Shown here piece after piece: positions 35,107 to 46,779 of a stretch of 64,000 nucleotides of DNA. The position numbers were made by a program, and so were the translations under genes. The notes beneath the pieces were generated by a model, which made no database searches, was not told the origin of the DNA, and saw nothing but the letters and a program-made list of their open reading frames with translations. This DNA is from Parasponia andersonii (lineage: Eukaryota > Streptophyta > Magnoliopsida > Rosales > Cannabaceae). Each line of letters opens with the position of its first letter. Positions within the stretch are counted from its first letter, which is position 1. The stretch covers positions 1,170,571-1,234,570 of the forward strand of contig JXTB01000035.1 of assembly GCA_002914805.1 (NCBI GenBank), read 5' to 3'.

Positions 35107-36373
35107 CTACTGGTGGTATGAAGCCAGGTGGACCAGAGCCATATTTCTCGTTTCTTCCAGGAGGTCTGTGTTGCGGCTTAGCTGGCATTCACTTAAGGGG
35201 GCATCTCTTACCACTTCGGAGCGGAGGGTCGGGAGGCCGATCTCAGTCGGGATCACAGCCTCTGATCCGTAGACCATGGCGAATGGCATTCTTCGAGTCG
35301 ACCTCCGCTCCGTGGTTCGATGGGCCCACATAACGGCCGGTAGCTCTTCTAACCACTTGCTTTAGCTTCCTGCAAGTTCTTTTTAATGTTGCTGAATATG
35401 GCTTTGTTCGTTGCCTCTGCTTGGCTGTTCCCCTGAGGGTAGTTCACAAACTGAGCCTTATATCATACAGCTCGCACAACTCCTTGAGCTTAGTATTTTG
35501 GAACTGTGTACCATGATCGGCGTGTATCTCTTTCGGGATCCCGAATCGATAGATTATGTTCTTCCAGATGAAGTTAATCGTGTCTGTCTTACTAACGGTC
35601 ACGTAAGCTTTAGCCTCTACCCATTTGGTGAAGTAATCCGTGGCCAGCAGGACGTACCTCCTTCCCTCCGTACTTCTGGGGAGCTCTCCGACGATGTCCA
35701 GACCCCATTTGGCAAACGGCCAAGGAGTTATGTTCGAATGAAGTACCTCCATGGGCTGGCATTTCATTAGGGCAAACCTATGGTACTTATCACATTTCTT
35801 GACGAATCAGGCCACCTCTGTCATCATGTATGGCCAGAAGTATCTGGCCGTTAGAGCCTTGTGGGCGAGGCTATGTCCGCCAGAGTGGTTGTCGCATACT
35901 CCCTCGTGGATTTCCTCCATCAGTTTTTGCGCTTCGACGGGACCAATACACCGCAGCATCGGACCTATTGTCGATCTCCTGTATAGTTGTTTCCCCACCA
36001 TCGAGTACCTGGCAGCCTTCAATCTGACTGACCTTGCTTCTCGGGGGTCTGCGGGTAGGTTCCCTAACGTCAAATACTGGGTGATGCGTTTCATCCACCC
36101 TTCATCAGTTGTTCCGGTTGCAAACACATAGCGTGCGGGGTTTTGCGGGGGGTCCTCCATGTTCTCACCTTCTAGGAGAACTTCTATGCTTCCGGCTGTA
36201 ACCCCGATTGACGCACTCTTAGCTAGCTTGTCGGCCCTCTGGTTCATCTCCCTAGGAATCGGTTCAATATCGAAATTGCTAAAGTGAGCTTTTGCCCCCA
36301 TTACCTTGGAGAAGTACCTGTGCAACCTCAATTCTTTTATTTCGAAGTTTCCCCTGACCTGACCCGCGATCAA
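35107..36373 (-). pseudogene. Tat element integrase, broken
   Basis: The zinc-binding part (36373-35807) reads HSGGHSLAHKALTARYFWP. After an in-frame TGA comes KKCDKYHRFA, where the family has CDKC, so a zinc-ligand cysteine is lost. The catalytic core (35767-35444) shows WGLDIVGELP and ADHGTQFQ, carrying the first two acidic residues. The third (Glu) lies in a frameshifted stretch and is not readable in frame. A later part, PFAMVYGSEAVIPTEIGLPT (35331-35107), is the usual C-terminal region. Integrase inserts the cDNA into the host genome; this copy cannot. Confidence 0.9.
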
Positions 36374-36655
36374 CTATGAGTCGGTCTTTACTGTGATGTT
36401 CTCTATTCCGAAGTGCAGAGCCAGCTCAAGGCCTTGCAGCAGTGCCTCGTACTCTGCATCATTGTTAGTCGCCTGGAAGCCGAGCCTCAATGCCTTCTTA
36501 ACTCTGAGACCCGTTGGGGTCTGCAGGACTATCCTGATACCTAACCCTGAGGCATTCGTGGATCCGTTGGTGTAGAGCATCCAAGTTGAAGGGGGACAAA
36601 GTTGAGACATCTGAAACGGGTCGTGCAGCTCACCGAAGGATTCAATTTCCACCAA
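36374..36655 (-). pseudogene. Second (plant-type) RNase H of the Tat element
   Basis: WMLYTNGSTNASGLGIRIVL and NNDAEYEALLQGLELAL are the two acidic blocks of the additional RNase H found in Tat elements. In the first block the family usually has V/T-D-G, here T-N-G, so a catalytic Asp appears changed to Asn. VKTDS followed by TAG ends the frame where relatives continue with Gln. The domain degrades RNA in RNA:DNA hybrids. Confidence 0.88.
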
Positions 36656-36730
36656 GAAATCCGCTATGACTTGTCCTTTCTTCGCTGCTTGAGGCCAATA
36701 CTTGATGTCGTATATTCCCAGCTCGATGGC

Positions 36731-37954
36731 CTACTTGGTCAGTCGTCCCGATAGGTCTGGCTTGACCAAAATTTGCCGGATGGGGAAATCCATATACACG
36801 GTGACCGAGTGTGCCTCAAAGTACTGTCGGAGTTTCTTTTTAGTGTTGACCAGAGCGAGGACTAGCTTTTCTGCTACATTATATCGCATCTCGGTATCCA
36901 GGAGCATGCGGCTTATATAAAACACTGGTTTCTGTTTGCCATCTTCCTCGATAAATAATACGACGCTAATCGCTACTTCGGATACTGCTAAATAGGCGTA
37001 CAGGCACTCGCCCTCTGCTGGGGAAGCCAGGATCAGTGGGTGACTCAAATACAGCTTGAGATCTATCAGTGCCCTGTCCTGTTCCTCTCCCTAGACAACA
37101 GTAGAGCTTTTCTTCAAGCATTGGAAGAAAGGCTTGCATCGGTCGGACATCTTGGAGACGAATCGGCTGAGAGCAGCTATCTTCTCGGCCAGGCGTTGGA
37201 CCTCCCGAATGGTCGAGGGTCTCTGCACATTTGCGATCAAGGTCAGCTGGGTCGGGTTTGCCTCAATACCCCTCCTGCTCACAATATGCCCCAGGAATTG
37301 ACCAGAGGACACCTCAAACGTGCATTTCTTGGGATTCAGACGCATCCGATATTACCTCAGAATCTGAAAACATACGTCTAGGTGTCTCAGATGGTCCGAA
37401 TCTTCTCTGCTCTTCACGACCATGTCGTCGATATAGACCTCTATAGTCTTCCCTAGTAACCCGTTGAATATCTTGTTCATGAACCTTTGATAGGTTACCC
37501 CCGCATTCTTCAAGCCAAATGGCATACGCCTGTAGTAGTACAGACCACGCTCCGTGATAAAAGCCGTGTGGATCTAGTCTTCCGCGTACAGAGGGATCTG
37601 GTTGTACCCAAAATAGGCATCCAAAAAGCTCATTCTGTCGAATCCCGCCGTCGCATCTACCATTTGGTTGATTCTTGGTAGGGGGAAGCTATCCTTCGGG
37701 TAGGCCTTGTTCAAGTTAGTGAAGTCTATGCAAATACGTTTGTCGCCATTTTTCTTTTTCACCACCACCGGGTTAGAGACCCAACACAAGTACACGCATT
37801 CCCTGATCAGACCGTTCTCCAGTAGCTTCTCCACCTCCTTGTTGATCGCCCTGTCTTTCTCTGTTGTGAACCTTCGGGGTTTCTGCCTGATTGAAGGGAA
37901 ATTGGGGTTTATGTTCAGCCGGTGGCAGGTGTGCGCGGGGTCTATCCCGGGCAT
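36731..37954 (-). pseudogene. Reverse transcriptase and first RNase H of the Tat element
   Basis: The - strand frames give the RT fingers (KKKNGDKRICIDFTNLNKA, PLPRINQMVD), MSFLDAYFGYNQI, then after an in-frame TAG the palm motif VYIDDMVV (near 37420-37445). KKCTFEVSSGQFLGHIVS follows, and the connection/RNase H part with FYISRMLLDTEMRY. Stops occur after LYAED, after QILR, after STVV and after GRLTK, so the enzyme is inactive. It would copy element RNA into DNA. Confidence 0.92.
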
Positions 37955-38305
37955 GTCATCGTGGGACTATGTGATGACGTCCTCGTTCTGCTTCAGGAAT
38001 CCCAGCATCTTGTTCTTTTGCTCCTCGGGCAATAAGGCCCCGATTAGAACCACCTTCGCTGGTTCTGCCTCTTTTAATGGGATCGCTACCAGCTCCTCGA
38101 TCGTGGATTCTAGACCGTCAGACTCCTCTTCGATTCGCTTCATGTACACTGGCAGGCGGTCCTTTGATTGCTATCCATCCCCGGTCGAGGCGCTTGCACT
38201 CGCGTCGGCTCCCCTCAGGGTGGTTGAAAAGCATTTCCTTGCAGAGGCCTGGTCTCCCTTGATGTCTATCGTATAGATACCATCCTTTGATAGACATCTT
38301 AAGAC

Positions 38306-38596
38306 CTAGTGGAGGGTGGAATTGACCCCATGTATGGCGTGGATCCATCTCCTTCCCATGATGATGTTGAAGGAGGACTGACAGTTAATGATGACGAAGT
38401 CCACATCCAAGCATCTCTCAGCAGCGCAGACCTTCAGGGTCACGATGCCCAAGGGGCTGACTTTAGTGCTGTCGAAAGTGAACAGCAGCTGACAGGTTGG
38501 CCTGAGTGTGCTTCGATCCAGGCCCATATTCTCAAATGTGCTAAGGAACAGGATATCGATGCTACTTCCATCGTCGACCAGGACCCTTCCGACCAA
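38306..38596 (-). pseudogene. Aspartic protease of the Tat element
   Basis: VLVDDGSSIDILF carries the D-S/T-G catalytic signature typical of gypsy proteases. FNIIMGRRWIHAI near the end corresponds to the conserved ILGR.WL stretch. TAG codons stand on both sides (before IDPALVGR and after NSTLH), where relatives have Gln. The protease would cleave the Gag-Pol polyprotein. Confidence 0.85.
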
Positions 38597-38969
38597 CGCA
38601 GGGTCGATCTACAGTTTAATCACCAAGGGGTCGTCGTGAGGCAGGCGTACCATGGTCAAATCTTGTTGGGTGAAAATGATAGGGGCGACAGAGGCGCAGC
38701 TTTCTCCCATTATCAAATGGTTGACATAATGGCCCATCTCCCTCAGGCACTTCACCCTTCTTTCAGCCCTTTTGAGGCATTTTTCCTTCTCCTCTTGATC
38801 CTGGGTCGGCTCTGGCCTGCCCACGATGGTCGGTACTATCCTCAGGGTCTACTCTCCTGACCCAGAGGCCTGGGTTTGCTTCCCCTTTTTAGGCCTGGAG
38901 ACGTCTTCCTGCAGCTGAGTTCTACCGGTTTTCACATATTGTTTCAACCTGCCGGCATGGATCGCCATC

Positions 38970-40423
38970 ATGACCTATGTGTAAAGGTTGCAGTAGTGGA
39001 TGGTGTCATATCCATAGTCTTTGTGAAACTTGCAGTACATGTTCTTGTTCTTCATGTGCTCGGGATGCCAGATTTGGGCGGGTCTGTAAAAATGCCTATG
39101 TCCCTGTTTTGGAGGTAGATCATGTGAGCTCATACTTTGGCAGAGGGTCACGGGGCATCTTCCTCCTCTCGCCACCTTCTTGACTGCCTCGAATGGGGGC
39201 TTCCTGTTTTGGAGTCGGCCCTTGGTCCAGTGAGGGCCTCTTCACCCTTTGCGGGGCAAGGGTTTGTACCGGTGACGTTGTTATCCCGGTGGAGGTCTTA
39301 GGCGCCTTCTGGTGGCTTTCCAGCACCCTGAATACCCCTTCCGACTTCGCCTGGACGTCCGCCATATCGTACGGAAGATTCAAAAGGAGATGGTCTGATA
39401 GCATTGATCCTGGCTGCAGGCTCCTGACGAACGAGCCTGCAGCTTGGACCGAGTCAGCATTATGAATTAGGGACATTACCTCTAAGAAACGCAACAAGTA
39501 CTCTCTCGGGGACTCATCTGCGGCCTGCTCCAACCGGTCAAAGTCTCACATGGTTTTTTGCTGTCTCCGAGCACTCGCATATTGCTTTAGGAAAAGTTTG
39601 CAGAAATCTTCGAACCCGTTTATGGATTTCTCTGGGAGCTGTCTGAACCAGAGCAGGGCTGGTCCCACCAGGGTCGTAGAGAAGACTTTACAGGTCATAG
39701 CCTCGTCCCTGGTTTCTAAGGCCATCTTCTGTTGAAAGTGGTATATGTGATCGAAGGGGTCAGTTTTCCCCTCAAACGGCTTGAAGGTCGGGGTCGTGAA
39801 GTCTCTCGGCCTAGGCAGTCAGCGAAGGCCGTCCGGTTGATCCCTCGCACAGTTTGCTCTGCCAGATCGTCGGGGGTCAGGCTATGATAGGCCCCGAGTC
39901 TCTTACTCAACTTCGCCATCATTTCTTGCTTCCAGTTGGGAGGCGTACCTCCTGGGCTTCCATGGCATTTTCTGCCCATCACCACCCCGGTTTGGAGGGT
40001 CTCATCTGGCTTTGCCGTGCCACCTACATCCGCGATCCGGATGGGGCGGAAACTTCCCCTTGCGGTTGGCTTCTGAATTCTTGTTGGACCTCTTCGTCAA
40101 AATCTTCTCTCCGCTGGCTCCTGGCTTCGCTTGCCAGTAGTCTTTCGAGGCAGGAGTTGTCTCTGTGCACCTCTGCGACTTCGTTCCTTAAACCCAGGAT
40201 GGCCTCGTGGGCCATCTCTGCCTTCGGTTTGCTTCCATCAGGACAGCGAGCATTTGTTCCAGCTTTTGCTTTAAATCTGGTCGTGCTTCTCGGGAGCTCC
40301 TTTCGGCGTCGGGACGTGTGCTCCTGGCTGTCATCCTCGAGGGTACCATCCGACGTTGTATAGCCTTTTGTTCGGGGAGAGCGTGATCGTGAGTCTCCTA
40401 CTCTTTTTCTCACGCTCAACTGT
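38970..40423 (-). pseudogene. Gag of the Tat element, broken
   Basis: The - strand gives a charged N-terminal part with a coiled-coil stretch (LGLRNEVAEVHRDN), the retrotransposon gag core (PFEGKTDPFDHIYHF, GPALLWFRQLPE), an in-frame TGA, then ESPREYLLRFLEV and YCKFHKDYGYDTIHYC, which is the zinc-knuckle-like CX2HX3GX4C type. Frames change several times. The true start codon is not identifiable, because the longest frame reads through the primer-binding site. Confidence 0.82.
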
Positions 40424-40425
40424 TT

Positions 40426-40443
40426 CCCACAGGCGGCGCCAAA
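40426..40443 (-). other. Primer-binding site of the Tat element
   Basis: The - strand reads TTTGGCGCCGCCTGTGGG one base inside the LTR end. TGGCGCCG is the usual start of the primer-binding site of plant gypsy elements of this type. Confidence 0.85.
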
Positions 40444-40444
40444 C

Positions 40445-41280
40445 TGTTGGATCGGTTTCTCACCAACCGTCCACGTGTCTCTGAACCGCTGATGTTGTGT
40501 CCTCCAACTGTCCACATGTCCTTGCTATTCCAAAGTGCTCTAAACTTCAGACAGGGTCGGAGAGGTGGGGGTGGCCACCTGCAAAAATTCTCCGATGCTT
40601 AAGTCAGTGGTCTTTCTTTTATTTAGGATAGCAAGGATTTAGTTCTATATGAGTATATCTTTGTTTCTTGCTCATAAACTTTTAAATATTTCTTTTTGTA
40701 TGCATACATGCCCCCTTCAAAAGGACGCATGGCTCATATATATATGGTCCTGAAATTGTGAACCTCCTGGTTTTCAACCTCAGGACCGAGTACCTGTTTC
40801 ATCAAGACTTTTTCCAAAGGTCACAGTCCGAGATTGCTGTGATCTCCCCTACACCGCTGTAGCCTAGTTTCCGCCATCCCCTATGGCTTGAGTCTGTCAG
40901 GGACGAAATTTAGACAAATCGTCAATCTGTCAGGATGGCTTGCCCCTTGTGCGCACTTATTCAAGATCGCATTAAATGCTCTGTCCGGGTCTGGAGCTGT
41001 GAGTTGCTGTCCATTGTACTCTGGTGGAAGTCTCTTGGGGCTTCCGACCCCCAGCTGTCGAGGTAAGGATCGGACTGGGGCGAGTCTATCCAGGGTCTAG
41101 GATGGGATCGGCCCTAACCTCGGATGGCCCAATGGCCGGTGTGGTACCACGTGCGACTCGTGTAGCCTTTAGCTAGTCACTCTTGACACATGTCGGACAG
41201 TGGGCCCTACTCGTGACTTGTTCTGCCACTTAATCATCCATATAGTGTATGATTTGGAAACGGGTCCTACATGGACATCA
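40445..41280 (-). repeat. 5' LTR of the Tat element
   Basis: On the + strand the segment starts TGTTGGATCGG next to the primer-binding site and ends ACATCA, giving TG...CA ends and about 836 bp. A TATATATA box (40734-40744) reads toward gag. The right border is inferred from the CA end and the drop in GC content, since the second LTR is not present for comparison. Confidence 0.7.
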
Positions 41281-41714
41281 TTAAGCTTCACCTTGTGGCC
41301 AGAGATGAAGCCAGAGGGGGGATTGAGGAAGAGGATAGATCGAGAGGGAAGAAGAAGATAAATAGTATTTTTTTTTATTTTCTAATAGTTGTTATTTAGT
41401 TATTAAAACTAATTTATTTTTTTTATTATATATATTTTATCTGAACAAGGGTATTCAGTAAATTCACTTATTAAAATTGATGTTTAATTTTGAAAAGTTA
41501 TAAATTTATCACACACTTAAAATTTGAGGAGTAGTGTTGGTGATATTTAAAATTTGAGTAACGGTGTTGATAATATTTAAAATGTAAAGTACAAAGTGAA
41601 CAATAAGGCAAAATACAAGGTATAATTATGAATTTATCCCAAATACATTTATGTAATTTTTCAATATAAAAATCCTCTGAACTCGGAATAATTTAGTAAA
41701 ATTAATCCTAAATT
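41281..41714. other. AT-rich intergenic sequence
   Basis: No gene is seen. A short direct repeat of AAAATTTGAGNAGTGTTG type lies near 41515-41580. Confidence 0.5.
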
Positions 41715-42560
41715 CAATTTACCCCCTGAAAACTCCTAATATTAATTCTATTAAAAAAGAAAAGTTTTTCTGTTAGTTTCTTTTATAGTTAAATTCTCAT
41801 TATTTTATTTGTAGTTTTAAGTCCACATTCTTATATTTTTGTTTCTTGTTAATTCATTTTAATCTTTTCTATCCAAAATAATCATTAATTAGCATTAGCC
41901 CAAAATGTGTTCATCTTAGAGTAAAATAGGAAATAAAGGGAAATTATTATTTTTTAAAAAAAATTAAGTTATTATTTTCGTTCATGATGGAAAAAATACA
42001 TTGAAAAATTTTGTATGATTTCAATATAGATCTACTTTGATCGAAGTATTCGTATATCTAGATGAAAAGTATATAAATATTTGGACCAAAATATATCCAT
42101 ATTAGAACTATATAAAATTTTGGCAACATATGTCCTATAAAATCGGAATGACTTCCCATAAAATTAGTCATATATGTCCCATAAATTGGTGATATATTCA
42201 CATGTCTCTTTTCCAGATATATTAATACTTGGATTAAAATAAATTCATATATGCATCATATACAATTTTTCAATTTCTTACATTTGTCTTGAGTGAAAAA
42301 GATAACTCAACCTGTTTTTTAAATAATAATTTTTCTTTATTTTTAATTTTATCTCTAATGAAATGAGCACATTTTGGGCAATTATTAATTAATGACAGTA
42401 TTAGACAGAAAATATTAAAAGTGACTAACATGGAACAAAAATATAAGAATAAGCACCTAAAACCACAAACAAAATAATGAGGACTTAATCATAAAAAAAA
42501 AAACTAACAAAAATATTTTTATTTTCTAACAGAATTAATATTAGGGACTTCAGGAGGTTT
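41715..42560. mobile_element. Long inverted-repeat (foldback) element, about 850 bp
   Basis: The left arm (about 41715-42077) and the complement of the right arm (about 42190-42560) align over some 350 bases. Matching blocks include CCTAATATTAATTCT, ATTCTTATATTTTTGTT, GCCCAAAATGTG and an AATTGAAAAATT-like block. Only about 110 bases form the loop. No coding frame is present. Ends and target duplication are unclear; a single N lies just outside at 42569. Confidence 0.8.
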
Positions 42561-43139
42561 TGCTCTAANAGTAGAGTGACATTCCTTTTAATTATTTGGT
42601 AAGCAAAATATATAGTAAGAATGATAGAAAATATTTATTTGTAATATTACTTTATTATTAATTTTATTTTTTAAAATTAATTATTTTGAAGAGTAAATTT
42701 GTCAATTCATACTTTTTTCTATTCTATTTTATCTAATCCTTCTAATTTAGAAGGATAAGTTTTGGTCCTCAAGGAAGCTTTCTCTCTCCTACTAAGCAAA
42801 GGATTATTGCTTTCCCTTCACCCATCCATGTACTTATAAAAATCCCCTCTATCAAGCATAGTGTAATATTTTTCTTAACAAGTGTCATCTATGAAAGTAC
42901 CAACTCCAAACAAATGTTAACCACTCAAAAATTGGGGATTTATTGCATTGTCCTAACTTTCTGAGGGTTAGATAGGTCATGTTAATTTATAGGGACACTA
43001 ATACACGACTCTTAGAGTGGGTTTTAGTATTTCTTGAATGTGGACTTACATAGTTAATGACAATTATACATTATTAGATTTCTAACACTTTTATCTATAA
43101 AAACCAAATGAAAAATTATAAAAATACGTAGAGCCAGGC
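42561..43139. other. AT-rich intergenic sequence with a MITE-like fragment
   Basis: About 42590-42780 (AATTATTTGGTAAGCA...GGATAAGTTTTGGTCC) resembles, loosely, the MITE family clustered at 61.5-62.7 kb. No gene is seen. Confidence 0.35.
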
Positions 43140-43490
43140 TTTTTTTTTTCAAATTTCTGTGCAATTTTTATTAGAAAAATATCACTTAAAATTTTTTTTA
43201 AAGAAAAATAATATTTTTAAAATAGTTCCTGGTAACTAGTTTCTGAAAACTATTTACCAATTTCTGAAAATTGGTTACCAGTTACTAGTTACTAGTTATA
43301 AATACATTTGGTTACTAGACACTAGTTACCAGATACTAGTTACTATTTTAAAAAATGGTATTTTTCTAAATATTTTTTTAAACAATATTTTTTTAAATAA
43401 AAACTTTACTGTAACTGAAAAAAAATGCAAACCACTGTATTATTCAAAAAAAAATTCTGAAAATACCATACAATGTCTAATTTCCACTAT
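43140..43490. mobile_element. Foldback relic with GTTACTAG-type core repeats
   Basis: Arms carry TTAGAAAAATATCACTT and, on the complement, TTAGAAAAATACCATTTTT. The core (about 43225-43350) repeats GGTTACCAG/GTTACTAG many times in both orientations. It resembles the relics at 20.7-21.5 kb. No coding frame; ends approximate. Confidence 0.45.
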
Positions 43491-45494
43491 ATTATTTGGG
43501 CTATTTTAATTAAGAAAGCCAATGAATTATTTAATTTATTGGGCTCTAGAAACAATTAAAAATAATTAATGGGTATGAACTTTGTAATATATATAAACCC
43601 TATAATGACCCAATAGTGGGTTGACAATTGGGTGTTTAATATATTAAAAATTCCTACTCAGTTGTGGTATATAGGTAGTATGTGTCGTATCGTATCTCAC
43701 ATAATTAAATCGTGACGATTATATATTAACTTATATGTCATTTATTTAATGAAAATATTATAATATATATATATAAACAGTGTAACTAAGGAGTTAATAT
43801 AGAAATACGAGAAAAAGTAAATAGCATTTAAAAAATACGGAACAGACTAAACTATTTAAAAAATACAGACATATAGTACAAAAATTTAGATAAATATGAA
43901 CATGATGATGTCACTTGTCAGTCTAACTAAAAATACGACACAAATAACAAAGAAAGCGCTGTGCGCTCATAAAAAAAAAAAAAAGAGAAGAAAAATAAGC
44001 ATTAAGCCCTATTACCAAAAACCAAAGTAAAGGCACCGCAGGTGTTCATGCCAGCATCTATAGTATTTCAAAAAAATTTCACTTTTTTTGCTTTTTTTTT
44101 TGCCCTTTTCGGCTAATGTTTTGACTTTTGTGCGCAATGAATTATATATTTTATTTCGATTTATTGTTTTTAGATTTTAACCATTAAATTTTAAATTGCT
44201 CTACACAATTTTTTGAATATAGTTTTAAAATTAATTCTAAATCATATTTTTTTTTTCGCTTTTTGCAATAAGAAATACCAAACTCATATTCCTATTTTCT
44301 ACGTACTATAAGTACCATGATATAATACTAACGATAATCTATCTTATTTTATTTTATTACTTTTTTATATTAAAGAACACCCAACTCTCGTTCAAATACT
44401 AGAATACTATAAATAATATAATAAAATACTTAAAGTACGTTGTTTTTCTCTTATTTTTTCCTTTTTCCCCCCTCAGGTACTATAAGAATATAAGTAACCT
44501 TTCTCTCTATATATATATATATATATCTCTCTTTTTTTTCCTTCTTTTTTTAATGTTAACGAGGGAGGTATAACTTCTCTTCAAAATTTTCTCGATACTA
44601 TACAGAACTTTATTTCCAATTTTTATGGATAATATAAGTAAACAGATAGGATATCTATGGTAATATTCGTAATTTTTTTCTTTTGCATTTCAAAATCGTC
44701 TAACTTTCTTCTAATTTCGTGAATACTATAAGTAACTTCGTATGATACCTATGATTACTATTTTTATTTTTTTTCTTCTCAATTTCTCGTGATACCATAC
44801 ATAATATGGTAAGAAACCTATAGTAATTTTTTTATTTATAACAATAAGGACTATGCAACTCTTGTTTTAATTTCCCAAGATACTAGAATAACCACGTAGA
44901 ATACAATGGTAACATTCTTATATTTCAATTTTTTTTAATAGAATATTCAACCTCTTTCCAAATTTACGAGTAACATAGATAATATTATAGAATACTTATG
45001 TAACTTTTTTTTTCATTTTTCAATTTCATTGGATACATAATATCATAAATAACTAGGTAAGATACTTATAGTGAAATTAGAAAATAAGAATATTACGATG
45101 ATACCATATGTAACATAGTAAGATATCCATAGTAATTTTTCTTTTTATGACAATAACGAATGCCCAACATTTATTCCAATTTCCCAAAATACCAAAAGTA
45201 ACTAGGTAGGATTAGTAAAATTAAAAAATAAAAATGTTACCATGATACCATACGTAACATAATAAAAAACCTATAGTAATTTTTTTCTTTCTATGACAAT
45301 AAGGAATACCCAACTCCTGTTCTAATTTCCCAAGATATCTTAAGTAACAAGGTAGGATACCTATAGTAACATTCTTAATTTTTTAATTTTTTTAATATAT
45401 ATTCAATTACCTCTCAAATTTCATGCATAACATAAATAACATTATAGGATACCTATGTTTGGTTTTTTTTTTTTTAATTCACCAGATACAAAAA

Positions 45495-46340
45495 TATCAG
45501 GCAAGAGCCAGGATTTCTCACCAAGGAGGCTGGGCCGTAATTATTATTCAAAAAGTGATTAAAAATAATAATAAGTATTACAATTAAACTTGAAGTGTTT
45601 TTATTCATTAAAAGTGTTTTACGACGAGTTCATTATCAATATCATTAAATATGTCTTTTTCAATATAAAGAAACAAATAATCATTCATCCATTGATCACT
45701 CATTCTATTACGTAGTCGATTCTTAAAAAAATTCATAGAATAGAATATCTCCTCCATATTAGCAATAGCAATTAGTAAAATTAATGCCACTGTCAAGAGT
45801 TGATAAATGAGAGGCTAAATATTGTGTCTTATTACCTCTATTATTTTCTATGTAAGATCACCGACACCTTTCAATCTATTAAATTTCTCATTGGAACTCA
45901 TATTAACTATATATGTTTTAAGATGATCATCAAATTTCATGAGTTCTATAATAGAAAATCTTTTGGATAATACTCAGCAAAGTGAATTAACTTTTTCTTA
46001 TCAAAAGCTAAAAATATATCACATGGACATAACTATGCCATACAAAGAAGCAAATCTGAAAAGCATATGTTTTCTTTATTAAATTTATTTAAAATCAATT
46101 AAAATGAAATAGTAAGCTATACTAAATCTGAAATAGGTTTAGACCTTTTTTTTATTAACCAATGCAACAAACTTTTAATTGTGGGCTTACGAGGTATTAT
46201 TGTATTTTTAAAATCTTTTAGAGAGCTTAATTATTTTTTTTTCAAACTTTTTTAAGAGTGATACTAAAAATTCTAACAAATTTAATAAATATATTTAAAA
46301 AAATTTGGCTCCCTTGGTAGTTAGTTGGTTCCGTTCATGC
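45495..46340 (-). mobile_element. hAT (Tip100-like) transposon relic
   Basis: The segment interrupts the surrounding repeat field. The left end reads CAGGCAAGAGCCAGGATTTC, similar to Tip100-type ends (CAGTGGCGGAGCCAGG). On the - strand it keeps eroded transposase text (see 45608-45796), including a stretch near 46010-46060 resembling the family's DLLLCMACLSP region. The right end near 46340 is uncertain. Confidence 0.65.
45608..45796 (-). pseudogene. hAT transposase C-terminal dimerisation region, relic
   Basis: The - strand frame contains IANMEEIFYSMNFFKNRLRN, then DQWMNDYLFLYIEKDIF. It matches the hAT dimerisation domain pattern (A..ER.FS.MK..K.RLRN...DQ.MND.L..YIEKDIF) found in plant TTF-type zinc-finger transposases. 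The usual ER pair is E-E here. The rest of the transposase is present only as fragments with stops, so this is a dead copy. Confidence 0.8.
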
Positions 46341-46779
46341 AAGATACCATAAGTAACCAAGTAAAATACTTATAATGAAATTTACTCTTTAGGTAATAAG
46401 AAATGTCCAACACTTGTTCTAATTTTTCCTGATACGACTCTAAATCAATAGGTACTGAAAGTAAGTGGGATATCTTTGATAATATTCATACTTTTAAAAA
46501 ATATATATTATTTTTAGAAATTTCATCTCTATTTCCGATTTCACATGAATATCATAAATAACTTTGTGTATACATATGATAACCTACTTTTTGTTTCCTC
46601 TCAATCTCTTTGAATGCTATACTTAATCTGGTAATATACTTATTGTGATTTTTGTTTTTTCAAGCCATAAAAGATGTCTAACTCCCATTTTAATTTCTCT
46701 CCGTATGTCTATTACTAGGATACCTAATAGTTAAGAACAAAGTGAGTGACGGATGGTAACCAAGTAAGTAATTATTCTT

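Larger units (their letters stand above)
29637..41280 (-). mobile_element. Tat-lineage Ty3/gypsy retrotransposon, incomplete and decayed
   Basis: Reading on the - strand from right to left: 5' LTR, primer-binding site, gag, protease, reverse transcriptase, RNase H, a second RNase H, integrase, tandem arrays, then an oppositely oriented gene. The two RNase H domains, absence of a chromodomain and a reverse-strand gene after integrase are characters of the Tat lineage (Retand/Grande-like). Every pol domain carries in-frame stops or frameshifts, so it is not autonomous. The 3' LTR is missing at the gap. GC content is visibly higher than in the surroundings. Confidence 0.9.
44260..46760. repeat. 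Degenerate repeat field built on GATACC..A.GTAAC motifs
   Basis: Roughly 100-bp units recur: GACAATAAGGAATACCCAAC, then TTCTAATTTCCCAAGATACC, then GTAACTAGGTAGGATACC and TATAGTAA plus a T-rich spacer. A second unit type reads GATACCATACGTAACATA followed by CCTATAGTAATTTTTT. The clearest copies are at about 44840-44930, 45155-45225, 45294-45380 and 46340-46500. Unit length varies and copies are diverged. No open frame or known family was recognised. A hAT relic interrupts it. Confidence 0.7.

Noticed and set aside
38309..38860. 183-residue + strand frame opposite the protease
   Set aside because: Opposite-strand shadow of the protease, which shows the DDGSS signature.
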